A stretch of DNA of 64,000 bases from JARRQJ01 sp963810615 (GCA_963810615.1 CAWEOA010000008.1:496001-560000); one strand, 5' to 3'. Shown: positions 55,497-64,000, counted from the first letter of the stretch. The notes: generated by a model from the letters alone, not told the origin. Made by a program: numbers and translations.

Positions 55497-56345
55497 GTGT
55501 TTACGACACTGATATCGAGCGACGAATTGACGCAACATCTCGCTGACCCGCAGTGGGTGGTCATGGATTGCCGGTTTGCGCTCGCCGAGCCGGCCGCCGG
55601 TGAGCGCGCTTATTTGCAGAGTCACATTCCCGGCGCGCGCTATGCCCATTTGGAGCGGGATCTGTCGGCGCGGGTAACGGTCGATAGCGGTCGCCATCCC
55701 TTACCCGATAAAGAACGCTTGGCCGCCAAAGTGGGTGCCTGGGGGATTACTCCGGCGAGCCAGGTTGTCGTTTACGACGATGCCGGCGGGGCCGTGGCGG
55801 CGCGCCTGTGGTGGTTGCTGCGCTGGTTGGGGCACGCCGCTGTGGCAGTGTTGGACGGCGGTTGGGGGCAATGGTTGGAGGAGGGACGAGCGGTGTCGCC
55901 GGAGGTGCCGCCACCGGCCCAGTCGGTGTTCACGATACAGCCGCCTTTGGTGGAATGGATCGGCAGCGCGGAGCTGCAGGATGCCATGCTGCATCAGACG
56001 ATTCAGGTACTGGATGCCCGCGCTGCGGAGCGTTTTCGCGGTGATGTGGAGCCTATCGATGCGGTGGCGGGCCATGTCCCGGGAGCCATGAATCGTCCCT
56101 TGCAGCACAATCTCGTCGCGGACGGTCGTTTCCTGCCGGCCGCGGAATTGCGGCGGCAGTTCACCGCCTTGCTTGGCCCTGTCGCCCCGCGACGAGTAGT
56201 GCATATGTGCGGTTCCGGCGTGACCGCCTGTCACAATCTATTGGCCATGGAATATGCCGGCCTGAGCGGTGCCCGGCTGTATGCCGGTTCCTGGAGTGAA
56301 TGGATACGCGACCCATCCCGCCCGATGGCCAAGGGTGCGGCCTAG
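55497..56345 (+). CDS. sseA: 3-mercaptopyruvate/thiosulfate sulfurtransferase
   Basis: This 282-aa protein is a tandem rhodanese. The N-terminal inactive domain has VVMDCRFALAEP and VVVYDDAGGAVAARLWWLLRWLGH. The C-terminal domain has VLDARAAERFRGDVEPIDAVAGHVPGAMN and the active loop CGSGVTA (Cys238), which fits mercaptopyruvate sulfurtransferases. The start is a GTG at 55497 with GGAAGGA 7 nt upstream. It transfers sulfur to cyanide or thiols in the cytoplasm. Neighbours include a sulfur-linked metA. Confidence 0.9.
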   Translation: MFTTLISSDELTQHLADPQWVVMDCRFALAEPAAGERAYLQSHIPGARYAHLERDLSARVTVDSGRHPLPDKERLAAKVGAWGITPASQVVVYDDAGGAVAARLWWLLRWLGHAAVAVLDGGWGQWLEEGRAVSPEVPPPAQSVFTIQPPLVEWIGSAELQDAMLHQTIQVLDARAAERFRGDVEPIDAVAGHVPGAMNRPLQHNLVADGRFLPAAELRRQFTALLGPVAPRRVVHMCGSGVTACHNLLAMEYAGLSGARLYAGSWSEWIRDPSRPMAKGAA

Positions 56346-56368
56346 TCTTAGGGATCTCCGACTAGTTT

Positions 56369-56396
56369 GTCATTTCGAGTATCTGCGAGAAATCTT
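56369..56396 (+). repeat. Dispersed intergenic repeat, copy 2 (partial)
   Basis: GTCATTTCGAG (56369-56379) and GCGAGAAATCTT (56385-56396) match the core of the 58858 element; no closing inverted half was found here. Confidence 0.7.
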
Positions 56397-56608
56397 CTGC
56401 TGGGACGTCTACAATCAGTGAGATATTAGATTCCACGCCTCGGTTGAAGTGCCAAATTAATCAGAGCTGCCTTAGATAGTAAGATACGCCTGCAGCGTCT
56501 GCGACGGGCGGCATGGTTGAACGGTGCAGCCGGGTGTATAGTCGCCGCGATGAAGGTTTATTGCAACGCGGCCTTCAGCTGATTCGAGTAGGACGAAGGG
56601 AGACGACG

Positions 56609-57010
56609 ATGACTATGATGGCTTATGTGATGCGCGGTATAGGCGGCGTAATGTTGATGACGGTGACGATGTTGGGTCTGCAGTCACCTGCTTATGCCGG
56701 GATGGTCGGGACCGGCACGGTAATCGATCACCAGCAAACGGTCTTGGACCGTGGGCAGTTGCTCACGACTCTGGATCGCGACGACGTGCGCCAGCAGCTG
56801 ATTGCCATGGGTGTCGATCCTCAGGCCGCACGGGAACGGGTCGCGTCACTCAGCGACGAGGAGTTGCATTCAATGGCCGGTCGTGTACAGGATTTACCCG
56901 CGGGGGGTGATATCTTGGGAGTGGCAGTGCTCATCTTCCTGGTGTTGTTGTTCACCGATATCATGGGCTATACCGACATCTTTCCCTTCGTAAAAAAAAC
57001 CGTGCATTGA
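56609..57010 (+). CDS. PA2779 family protein
   Basis: This 133-aa protein has a signal-anchor (about 5-30, cleavage possible after AYA), a short helical region (TTLDRDDVRQQLIAMGVDPQAARERVASLSDEELHSMAGRVQDLPAG) and a C-terminal membrane helix (VLIFLVLLFTDIMGYT). The order matches the PA2779 family that pairs with PA2778-type peptidases. The ATG at 56609 follows GAAGGGAGACG. It overlaps the next gene by four bases (TTGA). Function unknown. Confidence 0.85.
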   Translation: MTMMAYVMRGIGGVMLMTVTMLGLQSPAYAGMVGTGTVIDHQQTVLDRGQLLTTLDRDDVRQQLIAMGVDPQAARERVASLSDEELHSMAGRVQDLPAGGDILGVAVLIFLVLLFTDIMGYTDIFPFVKKTVH

Positions 57011-57993
57011 AACGTGCCGCGCGCATCGCAAATCACCTGAAGAATCTCACCGCCCGGCTGGTGCCGGCCGGCGTATTTCTAAGCCTGATACTGTTAGGCG
57101 GCTGTGCCTCACAGCTGCAAGCCACGGGCTTGTTGAAAGCGCCACCGGATGGGCTTGCCCGGGCGGTGGAGTTGAAGCAGGTGCCGTTCTTTCCCCAGGA
57201 ACGCTACCAGTGCGGTCCCGCAGCCTTGGCGACGGTCTTGAACTGGAGCGGCGTCACTATTGCGCCGGAGCAGTTGCGCGACGAGGTTTATCTTCCCCAG
57301 CGGCACGGTAGTTTGCAGGTCGAGTTGACAGCCGCCGTCCGCCATCACCGACGGGTGCCCTATGTCCTGTCCCGGAATCTTCAGTCCGTACTGGAAGAGG
57401 TTAGAGCCGGGCATCCGGTGCTGGTGTTGTTGAACCTGGGTTTGTCCTGGTATCCGGTATGGCATTACGCGGTGGTGGTGGGCTTCGACCTGCAACGCGA
57501 TGTAGTAGTCATGCGCTTCGGTACGCAGCGACGTCACGAGGTTTCCCTGGAATTGTTCGAGCGTACCTGGCAACGGAGTCAGCGCTGGGCCGTGGTGGTG
57601 ATGTCCCCTGAGCAACTGCCCGCCACTGCGCAACAACTGCCTTTTCTACGTACCGTCTTGGCCATCGAGCAGCTGGGCGATTGGCGGACGGCACTGCAGG
57701 CCTATGGCGCCGCCTGGCGGCGGTGGCCGGACAGCAGCGGGGCAGGGATGGGGGTAGGCAATAGTGCGTACGCCGGCGGCGATTATCCGACGGCGGAGGC
57801 GGCCTACCGCCGGGTGCTGGAACGGCATCTAGGGTTTGCCCCCGCCCTGAATAATCTGGCGCAAACCCTGGCCAAGATGGGCGATCCGGAGGCGGGCGAA
57901 CGTTACGCCCGGGAGGCGGTGGCGGCGGGAGGCACTGACAGCGAGGTTTATAGGGAAACTTTACGGGAAATCCACGATCACATGAAGCAATAA
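57007..57993 (+). CDS. PA2778 family C39-like cysteine peptidase lipoprotein with TPR tail
   Basis: This 328-aa protein has a lipobox (LLGGC, Cys33), then a peptidase C39-like domain with catalytic Cys69 (YQCGPAALATVL) and His153 (VWHYAVVVGF). C-terminal TPR-like helices (about 215-320) include YPTAEAAYRRVLERHLGFAPALNNLAQTLAKMG. It should face the periplasm. It starts with TTG, overlapping the PA2779-type gene, so the two act together. Unlike bacteriocin C39 peptidases it has no ABC transporter attached. Substrate is unknown. Confidence 0.87.
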   Translation: MKRAARIANHLKNLTARLVPAGVFLSLILLGGCASQLQATGLLKAPPDGLARAVELKQVPFFPQERYQCGPAALATVLNWSGVTIAPEQLRDEVYLPQRHGSLQVELTAAVRHHRRVPYVLSRNLQSVLEEVRAGHPVLVLLNLGLSWYPVWHYAVVVGFDLQRDVVVMRFGTQRRHEVSLELFERTWQRSQRWAVVVMSPEQLPATAQQLPFLRTVLAIEQLGDWRTALQAYGAAWRRWPDSSGAGMGVGNSAYAGGDYPTAEAAYRRVLERHLGFAPALNNLAQTLAKMGDPEAGERYAREAVAAGGTDSEVYRETLREIHDHMKQ

Positions 57994-58106
57994 GCCGTGT
58001 GAGCATGCGCGTGCCATAACGTGTCTATCGAAGCGCTGCGAGTGATTTCCTTCCGCACCCAAGCGTCCCACTCAAATCTCTTGTCCGTTGTTTAGGAGGA
58101 ATACCC

Positions 58107-58778
58107 ATGGAAGATACCAAGTCCATTCTCATTGTTGTAACCAGTTACGCGCGGATCGATGCCCAGCATCCCACCGGTTTGTGGTTCGAGGAATTTGCGG
58201 TGCCCTATGAGAGTTTTGCCGAGGCGGGTTATCTGGTCACGGTCGCCAGCATCAAGGGGGGCAAGGTCCCCATCGATCCGCGCAGTCTCCCCGAGGACCA
58301 GGCAGCGATGGCGGTCAAGGGTCCGCTGGCTGCATTGCAACATACCCAGCGCTTGATGGAAGTGGACGTCAGCGAGTACGACGCGGTGTTCTTCCCCGGC
58401 GGGCACGGCACGATGTTCGATTTCCCCCACAGTCGCGAAGTGGCCGAGCTGGTGTCGCATTACATGGAACAAGGCAAGCCGGTCGCGGCGGTGTGCCACG
58501 GCCCCGCCGCCTTGACGCAAGCCAAATACCGCGACGGCAGTTCTGTGGTGAAGGGCCGCAAGCTGACCGGTTTCAGCAATGAAGAAGAGCATACGGTGCA
58601 GCTCGACACGCTCATGCCCTTTTTGCTGGAGGATAAGCTGCGCGAGTTGGGTGCCGAGGTGCAGGTGCTTCCCCAGTGGCAGGCCCATGTGGTGGTCGAC
58701 GGCAATCTCATCACCGGACAGAATCCGCAGTCCAGTCTCAAGACCGCCGAGGCGTTGATTCAGATCATGAGCGGCTAG
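58107..58778 (+). CDS. DJ-1/PfpI family protein (type 1 glutamine amidotransferase-like)
   Basis: This 223-aa protein has the nucleophile elbow AVCHGPAAL (Cys130 and His131), the acidic partner region GLWFEEF (Glu29) and FFPGGHGTMFDF. These match the Hsp31/HchA-like branch (glyoxalase III or protease/chaperone-like). AGGAGGAAT precedes the ATG. It stands alone. Actual activity cannot be read from sequence. Confidence 0.88.
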   Translation: MEDTKSILIVVTSYARIDAQHPTGLWFEEFAVPYESFAEAGYLVTVASIKGGKVPIDPRSLPEDQAAMAVKGPLAALQHTQRLMEVDVSEYDAVFFPGGHGTMFDFPHSREVAELVSHYMEQGKPVAAVCHGPAALTQAKYRDGSSVVKGRKLTGFSNEEEHTVQLDTLMPFLLEDKLRELGAEVQVLPQWQAHVVVDGNLITGQNPQSSLKTAEALIQIMSG

Positions 58779-59166
58779 GTGTGGCTGATTATGGCTTGAG
58801 TGGCGTTGTTCGCAGGGCACCCGCCGGTTCGGTTCTTAAACTAGTTTTTATCGACGTGTCATTTCGAGCGTTAGCGAGAAATCTTGTTGCAAAGGCGGCT
58901 GCCGGGCCTATGCGATGCAGGAGTTTTACCCACAGTGCGTAAATTCCGGCGCTCGAAATGACCATGTGAAATTATCCCGAACCCTCATTACATTCTTTTA
59001 CATTCTGTGACAATGCTGTGATTCCCGCAACGTTGCTTTGCGCCTAAAGTGCTGGCCAAGCGTTGGGTAGATCATCGAGATGATTTTTCCCCACGTAGGG
59101 TAAGGGGTGATCTGATGAAGACCCCAGCCTACATTCAAGAGTCATTATTTTAGGAGATGTTTAAGT
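58779..59166. other. Non-coding region with a 105-bp inverted-repeat element
   Basis: This 388-bp gap holds the complete inverted-repeat element at 58858-58962. Downstream, 59000-59160 probably carries the promoter for the small secreted-protein gene; an AGGAG ribosome site lies at 59153-59157. No other gene was found. Confidence 0.6.
58858..58962. repeat. MITE-like element with perfect 13-bp inverted ends
   Basis: GTCATTTCGAGCG (58858-58870) and its exact inverse CGCTCGAAATGAC (58950-58962) bound a 105-bp non-coding element. The left end continues TTAGCGAGAAATCTT, which also occurs in the partial copies at 44650 and 56369. No transposase is present. The ends suggest a palindromic repeat mobilised elsewhere, or an RNA hairpin. 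Confidence 0.75.
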
Positions 59167-59463
59167 ATGAAAAAATTGATTGTGTTGGTCGCCAGCGCAG
59201 CCCTGTTAGCCAGCGTTTCCGTATCCAGCTTTGCATCGACAAAATCCGTGGAAAAAAGATGTAAGGCCCAGGCCGAGAAGCACAAGATCAGCGAAGACAA
59301 GCTGGATGCCTACGTCAAGACCTGCGTGGACAAGCATATGAAGCACATGAAACGCGTCAAGCACGTAAAGCATGAAAAGAAGGCTGAGGCGCCCGCAGCG
59401 GCTCCTATTGTTGCCCCTACTGCTGCTCCCGCAGCTCCTGCGCCTGCCGAACCTGCTAAATAA
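59167..59463 (+). CDS. Small secreted Lys/His-rich protein with Ala-Pro tail
   Basis: This 98-aa protein has a signal peptide (KKLIVLVASAALLASVSVSSFA). The mature part begins STKSVEKRCKAQAEKHKISEDKLDAYVKTCVDKHM, in which the two spaced cysteines recall PsiF-type repeats. A His/Lys-rich stretch (KHMKRVKHVKHEKK) follows and an Ala/Pro tail ends it. The ribosome site AGGAG lies 10 nt before the ATG. A strong terminator follows. Metal or nucleic acid binding by the His/Lys stretch is only a guess. Confidence 0.75.
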   Translation: MKKLIVLVASAALLASVSVSSFASTKSVEKRCKAQAEKHKISEDKLDAYVKTCVDKHMKHMKRVKHVKHEKKAEAPAAAPIVAPTAAPAAPAPAEPAK

Positions 59464-59517
59464 GGTCTGAGGCAAGCAAAACTCAGCGCCTGCAGACAGT
59501 TGCGGGTGAACAAACAG

Positions 59518-59553
59518 ATCCCCCTGGGGTTGATTATTCCCAGGGGGATTTTT
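59518..59553 (+). terminator. Intrinsic terminator after the Lys/His-rich gene
   Basis: ATCCCCCTGGG (59518-59528) pairs with CCCAGGGGGAT (59539-59549) in a perfect 11-bp stem followed by T5. It isolates the small gene from the downstream export operon. Confidence 0.9.
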
Positions 59554-59731
59554 CGTTCTTGAGGTCGCTTGAGACTCATGGGGGAACTTCCCGCCCGTTC
59601 CACCCGACTAAATTTGTCGATTCTGCGCGTGAGCATTAAACCGCCGTGCGGCGACAATGCTATAGTGATTCTCCAAGTTTCATATCACTGTGTTTGATTT
59701 CTGATATTGACCGAGACCCTCAGGGGTGCGA

Positions 59732-61168
59732 ATGAGCATACTAAGTCGTGGTGTTCAACTGCTGCTGATAACGATCATCGGCTGTTTTCCCTTCGCCATG
59801 GCGACCGCCTCGGATCCCTTTTCTACCCAAGCATTGACTGCTCCGTCGCCGGCGGTCAGCAGTGCCAAGCCGGCTGCGGCCTTGCCCTGTGATTTTTCCG
59901 CTACGCCTGCGACGGCCTTGTCCTTGTCCGACGTGGTGGAGCGGGCGCTGTGCAACAATCCCCAGACCCACGAAGCCTGGGCCAATGCCCGGGCGCAGGC
60001 GGCGCAGCTGGGGGTGAGCAAGGCGGCGAATCTGCCTACCCTGAGCGCCAACGGCAATCTCAGTCACAACGCCACCAACGGGCGTGGTACGGTCGCATCC
60101 AATTCCTACAATCAGCAAAGTGTCGGCTTGTCGCTGAACTATTTGCTTTATGATTTCGGCGGACGCAGCGCTTCGATAAACAATGCCGAACAAGTGCTGA
60201 TCGCCGCCAACGCCGCGCAGGATACCGCGATCCAGAGCGTGTTTCTGGCGGCGGTGCAAGATTATTACCAGATCTTTTCGGCGCAGGCCGTGGTACAGGC
60301 TGACCGGGAGGCGGAGAAGTCGGCCCTGGAGAGTTTGAAGGCGGCGACGGTGCGCTACCAGGTTGGTGCCGGTACGCCGGCGGATAAATTGCAGGCGCAG
60401 ACCGCATATTCCCAGGCGGTGCTGAACCGCATCCGCGCCGAAGGCGATGCCAGGAATGCCCAGGGCGTGCTGGCCAATGTGATCGGGCTCGACGCCGATG
60501 CGCCGGTGAGGATTGCGCCACCGGCGGTGCGGACCCCCGATGAAAAGTTTACGCGGGATGTCTCACGCTTGATAGAGGAGGCGCGTACTAACCGCCCCGA
60601 CCTGGCGGCGGCGGAAGCGCAGATCAAGGCCGCGCAGGCCAGCGTGACGGCGGCCCAGGCCGCGGGCAAGCCCAGCCTGTCCTTGTCGGCCGACCTCAAT
60701 TACAACGATACTTCGGTTTCCGATCCGTTTCGCAGCTCCGCGTTGGGCGTGAGCCTCAGCGTGCCGCTGTTTACCGGCTATAACACCACCTACCGGGTAC
60801 GGGCGGCGCAGGAACAGGTGGCAGTGCGCACGGCGCAACGGGATAACATCAGACGGCAAATCGCCCTCGATGTGTGGAAGGCCTATCAAAGCCTGCTCAC
60901 CGAAACCCAGTCTTTGCGCAGCAGCGCCGACCTGGTGGACAGCGCCGCCGAGTCGGAGCGTGTCGCCATGGGTCGCTACAAGGCGGGCGCGGGCAGTATC
61001 CTCGATGTGTTGACGGCGCAAACTGCCCTGGCCAGCGCCCGTCAACAAAACGTGCAGTCTCTGTACGGTTGGTATATCGCCAAGGCCTCGCTGGCGCAGA
61101 CTATGGGACAATTGGACTTTGCCGCCATCACCCCGCCTGCGGCCGGGCAAGCCCCCCTTAAACAATAA
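59732..61168 (+). CDS. TolC family outer-membrane channel of a MacAB-type system
   Basis: This 478-aa protein has a signal peptide (QLLLITIIGCFPFAMATA) and two OEP repeats (LSLSDVVERALCNNPQTHEAWANARAQAAQLG; then IEEARTNRPDLAAAEAQIKAAQ), with GRYKAGAGSILDVLTAQTALASARQQ near the end. The ATG at 59732 follows CAGGGGTGCGA. It is the first gene of an operon with an adaptor and ABC transporter; the next gene starts 23 bp after its stop. It is a paralogue of the tolC at 48545. Confidence 0.92.
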   Translation: MSILSRGVQLLLITIIGCFPFAMATASDPFSTQALTAPSPAVSSAKPAAALPCDFSATPATALSLSDVVERALCNNPQTHEAWANARAQAAQLGVSKAANLPTLSANGNLSHNATNGRGTVASNSYNQQSVGLSLNYLLYDFGGRSASINNAEQVLIAANAAQDTAIQSVFLAAVQDYYQIFSAQAVVQADREAEKSALESLKAATVRYQVGAGTPADKLQAQTAYSQAVLNRIRAEGDARNAQGVLANVIGLDADAPVRIAPPAVRTPDEKFTRDVSRLIEEARTNRPDLAAAEAQIKAAQASVTAAQAAGKPSLSLSADLNYNDTSVSDPFRSSALGVSLSVPLFTGYNTTYRVRAAQEQVAVRTAQRDNIRRQIALDVWKAYQSLLTETQSLRSSADLVDSAAESERVAMGRYKAGAGSILDVLTAQTALASARQQNVQSLYGWYIAKASLAQTMGQLDFAAITPPAAGQAPLKQ

Positions 61169-61191
61169 CGATCAAAATGTGAGATATCGAC

Positions 61192-62358
61192 ATGGATATG
61201 CGTAAGCTCTTGCTCAATAAAGCTACCGCCTTGGCGGCGGTGCTGGCGCTGGGCGCGGCTGCTTACTCGTTCTGGCATAAGAATCAGCAACCGGTCGCCG
61301 TCGAGCGCTACAAGACCGAACGGCTCGCCACTGGTGATATCACTCAGTCCGTATCCGCCAACGGTACCTTGAATCCGGTGGTTCTGGTCAGTGTCGGTAC
61401 CCAGGTGTCGGGAACGGTGAAAAAGCTTTACGCGGATTTTAACGACCGGGTCAAGCAGGGGCAGATATTGGTGGAACTCGATGATTCGCTGTTTCAGGCG
61501 CAGGTGAAACAGAGCCAGGCCAATGTCAGCAGCGCCGAGGCCTCGCTGGCCTTGGCCTCGGCCAATGCCGTCAGGACGCGCGATCTGTTTGCGCAGGAAT
61601 ACGTCTCCAAGCAGGAACTGGATCAGGCGGATCAAGCGGAACAGGCGGCGCAGGCGCAGCTGGAACTGTCCAAGGCGCAATTGCAGAAGGACCGCACCAA
61701 TCTCAGCTATACCGTGATCCGTTCGCCGGTGTCGGGAGTGGTGGTGGATAGACAGATCGACGTGGGGCAGACGGTGGCGGCGAGTTTTCAGACCCCTACC
61801 CTATTTAAGATCGCCCAGGACCTGCGGCAGATGCAGATCGATTCCAGCTTTGCCGAAGCGGACGTGGGCAATATCCGCGAGGCGCAGCCGGTGCGCTTCA
61901 GCGTCGATGCCTTTCCCTCCAGATCTTTTCAGGGTGTGGTCAAGCAAGTGCGCTTGAATCCCACCACCCAGCAAAATGTCGTGACCTATGATGTGGTGGT
62001 CAGCGTGAACAATCCGGAAAAAATATTGCTGCCGGGCATGACCGCCTACGTCAATATCACCACCGCCGAGCGTCACGATGTTCTGCTGGTGCCTAATGCG
62101 GCATTACGTTTCAAGCCCCAAGAGAGCAGCGTTAAACCGGGCGGCAGAAGGGAGCGCCAGGAGGAGAACCGCGGCACGGTCTATGTGTTGCGGGGTAAGC
62201 AGCTTAAGGCGGTCAGCGTGACCACCGGGATTACCGATAACAGATTCACGGAGGTCTTGTCCGGCGCGATCAAGGCCGGCGATGAGGTGGTGGTGGAAGA
62301 TGCCCAGGCTGCCAGCGATGATCGTTCCTCGAGCCGTTTTCGCATGAGGCTGTTTTAA
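61192..62358 (+). CDS. MacA-like periplasmic adaptor of an efflux system
   Basis: This 388-aa membrane-fusion protein has an N-terminal anchor (LAAVLALGAAAYSFW), lipoyl halves (VSVGTQVSGTVKKLYADFNDRVKQGQILVELDD and NLSYTVIRSPVSGVVVDRQIDVGQTVA), an intervening alpha-hairpin and beta-barrel (ILLPGMTAYVNI). It links the inner-membrane ABC transporter to the TolC-like channel. It overlaps the ATPase gene by one base at 62358. Export substrate is unknown. Confidence 0.92.
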   Translation: MDMRKLLLNKATALAAVLALGAAAYSFWHKNQQPVAVERYKTERLATGDITQSVSANGTLNPVVLVSVGTQVSGTVKKLYADFNDRVKQGQILVELDDSLFQAQVKQSQANVSSAEASLALASANAVRTRDLFAQEYVSKQELDQADQAEQAAQAQLELSKAQLQKDRTNLSYTVIRSPVSGVVVDRQIDVGQTVAASFQTPTLFKIAQDLRQMQIDSSFAEADVGNIREAQPVRFSVDAFPSRSFQGVVKQVRLNPTTQQNVVTYDVVVSVNNPEKILLPGMTAYVNITTAERHDVLLVPNAALRFKPQESSVKPGGRRERQEENRGTVYVLRGKQLKAVSVTTGITDNRFTEVLSGAIKAGDEVVVEDAQAASDDRSSSRFRMRLF

Positions 62359-63074
62359 TGGCAGGGGAAGATCTCATTCGCGTCAGCGGCTTGCATAAGC
62401 AATATACGACGGCGGCCGGTGCGGTGCCGGTGTTGAAGGATATCAATTTGACCATCGCCATCGGCGAGTTCGTGGCGATCATGGGTCCGTCCGGCTCGGG
62501 CAAATCCACCTTTATGAATGTGCTGGGGTGTCTGGACATGCCCAACAGCGGTTCCTACGTGCTCAACGGCCATGAGGTGGCCAAGCTGAGTTCCGATGAA
62601 TTGGCGCACCTGCGCAATGAAACCATCGGATTCGTCTTTCAGGGATTCAATCTCTTGCCACGCGCCGATCTGGTGAGCAATGTGGCATTGCCGCTGGTCT
62701 ATGCCGGCGTGAATAACGGGGAGCGCAGCAAACGCGCCGATGAGTTGCTGGATAAGGTGGGGTTGGGGAGTTTTCGCAAGTCGCATCCCAACCAGATCTC
62801 GGGCGGGCAACAGCAGCGCGTGGCGATTGCAAGGGCCTTGGTCAATCGGCCGCGCATCATTCTCGCTGACGAGCCCACCGGCAATCTGGATACGGCGACC
62901 AGCCGCGAGATCATGGCGCTGTTCACCCGTCTCAATAAGGAGGACGGCATCACCGTGATCATCGTCACCCATGAGGCAGATATCGCCGACTATGCGGACC
63001 GACTGGTGCGCTTTGTCGATGGCAGGATCGTCCACGACGGTGCTGTCGATCACCGCGAAGTGGGGAACGCATGA
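62358..63074 (+). CDS. MacB-type ABC transporter ATP-binding protein
   Basis: This 238-aa ATPase has Walker A GPSGSGKST, the signature ISGGQQQRVAIARALVNRP, Walker B IILADEPTGNLD and the switch VTHEADIA. It is a stand-alone ATPase, whereas E. coli MacB fuses ATPase and permease. The permease gene overlaps by four bases (ATGA). Together with the adaptor and the TolC-like channel it forms a tripartite exporter (macrolide/peptide/lipoprotein type). Confidence 0.95.
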   Translation: MAGEDLIRVSGLHKQYTTAAGAVPVLKDINLTIAIGEFVAIMGPSGSGKSTFMNVLGCLDMPNSGSYVLNGHEVAKLSSDELAHLRNETIGFVFQGFNLLPRADLVSNVALPLVYAGVNNGERSKRADELLDKVGLGSFRKSHPNQISGGQQQRVAIARALVNRPRIILADEPTGNLDTATSREIMALFTRLNKEDGITVIIVTHEADIADYADRLVRFVDGRIVHDGAVDHREVGNA

Positions 63075-64000
63075 TCGGTCCGATGTTGGCCGAGGCCTGG
63101 TCTTCCATGGTGGCCAATCGCATGCGCACCTTCCTCACCATGTTGGGGATGGTGATCGGGGTGGGGGCGGTGATCCTGATGCTGGCCATCGGTCAGGGCG
63201 CCCAATACCAGGTAGATCAATCCATCGCCTCCATGGGCAGCAATCTGTTCATCGTGTTATCCGGTTCGACCACCTCGGGCGGCGTGCGCATGGGCGGCGG
63301 CGCCTCCCCGACACTGACCCTGGGGGACGCCCAGGCTATCTCCGATCTGCCGACCATCGCGGCAGTGGCGCCCATCGCGCCGGGCACTGCGCAGGTAATT
63401 TACGGGCAGAACAACTGGAGCACCCGTATCGACGGTACGACGTCCAGTTATCCCCAGGTACGCTCATGGACGCTCTCCGAGGGATATATGTTCGGCGAAT
63501 CCGATGTGCGCGCCGCCAACCGGGTGGCGGTGCTGGGTGAAACCGTGGTCAAGAATCTGTTCGGCGACGAGAATCCCATTGGTCGGACCATCCGCATCGA
63601 AAAGAGCCCTTACCTGGTGATCGGCGTCCTGGCCCCCAAGGGGCAGAGCCTGGACGGGCGCGACCAGGACGATACCATCCTCATTCCTGTTACTACGGCG
63701 CAGCGCAAATTGTTCGGCACCCAATTTCAGGGCAGCGTGCGTTTTATGATGGTCCAGGCCACTTCGGCGCAGGTCATGCCGACGGCGGAACGCGAGATGA
63801 ATCAGCTGTTGCGTCAGCGCCATCATATAAAAGACCCCATGGATGCTGATTTCAGCGTACGTAACCTCACCGCCCTCGCCAACGCCGCATCGGAGACCAC
63901 CCGGGTCATGTCCTTGATGCTGGGTGCGATCGCTTCCATTTCCCTGGTAGTCGGCGGGATCGGCATCATGAATATCATGCTGGTGTCGGTGACCGAGCGC
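63071..64000 (+). CDS. MacB-type ABC transporter permease (truncated by window end)
   Basis: 310 codons are visible and the frame runs off the right edge. The start MIGPMLAEAWSSMVANRMRTFLTMLGMVIGVGAVILMLAIGQGA gives the first membrane helix, followed by a periplasmic MacB_PCD domain (GEDIRAANRVAVLGETVVKNLFGDENPIGRTIRI-type region) and the FtsX helix region ISLVVGGIGIMNIMLVSVTER at the end. It starts inside the stop of the ATPase gene. The rest of the FtsX domain must lie beyond the window. Confidence 0.93.
   Translation, partial: MIGPMLAEAWSSMVANRMRTFLTMLGMVIGVGAVILMLAIGQGAQYQVDQSIASMGSNLFIVLSGSTTSGGVRMGGGASPTLTLGDAQAISDLPTIAAVAPIAPGTAQVIYGQNNWSTRIDGTTSSYPQVRSWTLSEGYMFGESDVRAANRVAVLGETVVKNLFGDENPIGRTIRIEKSPYLVIGVLAPKGQSLDGRDQDDTILIPVTTAQRKLFGTQFQGSVRFMMVQATSAQVMPTAEREMNQLLRQRHHIKDPMDADFSVRNLTALANAASETTRVMSLMLGAIASISLVVGGIGIMNIMLVSVTER

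Overview
The window looks like chromosomal DNA of a gammaproteobacterium with moderately high GC. The evidence is a set of conserved gammaproteobacterial neighbourhoods: dusB-fis-purH, cutA-dsbD-tlpA-like-aroQ-accB-accC-prmA, fxsA-groES-groEL, glnE-ilvE followed by lipopolysaccharide (LPS) core genes, lpxL/waaA, and pcm-rhodanese-tolC next to a TPP riboswitch with thiC. The exact genus cannot be fixed from this. No rRNA, tRNA, CRISPR array, prophage or complete insertion sequence was seen.

Layout. 1-8.9 kb holds purine synthesis genes on the minus strand (purE partial, purD, purH). They are split by a plus-strand island of exported proteins (1.57-7.28 kb): a seven-bladed SBBP-repeat protein with a sortase-like C-terminal tail, a 51-aa lipoprotein and a 762-aa secreted protein of unknown function. 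8.9-18.5 kb is a minus-strand housekeeping run: fis, dusB, a zinc-ribbon/DUF3426 protein with 25 tandem 9-bp repeats, prmA, accC, accB, aroQ, a TlpA-like thioredoxin, a DsbD with a duplicated N-terminal domain, and cutA. 18.5-21.2 kb has fxsA and groESL, with a perfect CIRCE operator and a sigma32-like promoter. 21.2-26.8 kb has pilU, glnE, ilvE and a zinc-finger protein.

26.8-33.2 kb is an LPS core/O-antigen ligase cluster of tightly overlapping genes: an ELM1-family protein, three GT4 glycosyltransferases, an O-antigen ligase and a GT2 glycosyltransferase. A 2OG-Fe(II) oxygenase and a second ELM1 paralogue follow on the other strand. 35.1-46 kb is more accessory: a possible three-stem structured element ahead of an unknown 638-aa protein, a GAF/PAS/GGDEF/EAL protein, a STAS-like protein behind a Fur-box-like site, a 34-aa membrane microprotein, a cytoplasmic trypsin-like protease, a Spy-like protein, a DUF1614 membrane protein, a GNAT enzyme, and a 152-aa gene bordered by cassette-like palindromes. 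LPS genes resume at 46 kb (lpxL, waaA).

48.5-58.8 kb holds tolC, a rhodanese, pcm, TPP riboswitch-thiC, metA, a P-loop ATPase, sseA, a PA2779/PA2778-type pair (the latter a C39-like peptidase lipoprotein) and a DJ-1/PfpI protein. 59.1-64 kb has a small secreted Lys/His-rich protein and a MacAB-type export operon with its own TolC-like channel. The permease runs off the end.

The most promising undescribed items are the structured element plus the internally repeated 638-aa protein at 35.1-37.2 kb, the lipoprotein/762-aa secreted pair at 4.8-7.2 kb, the 34-aa microprotein with a strong ribosome binding site, and the Fur-box-like site with a roughly 480-nt leader at 41.6-42.1 kb. All of these are inferred from sequence inspection only.
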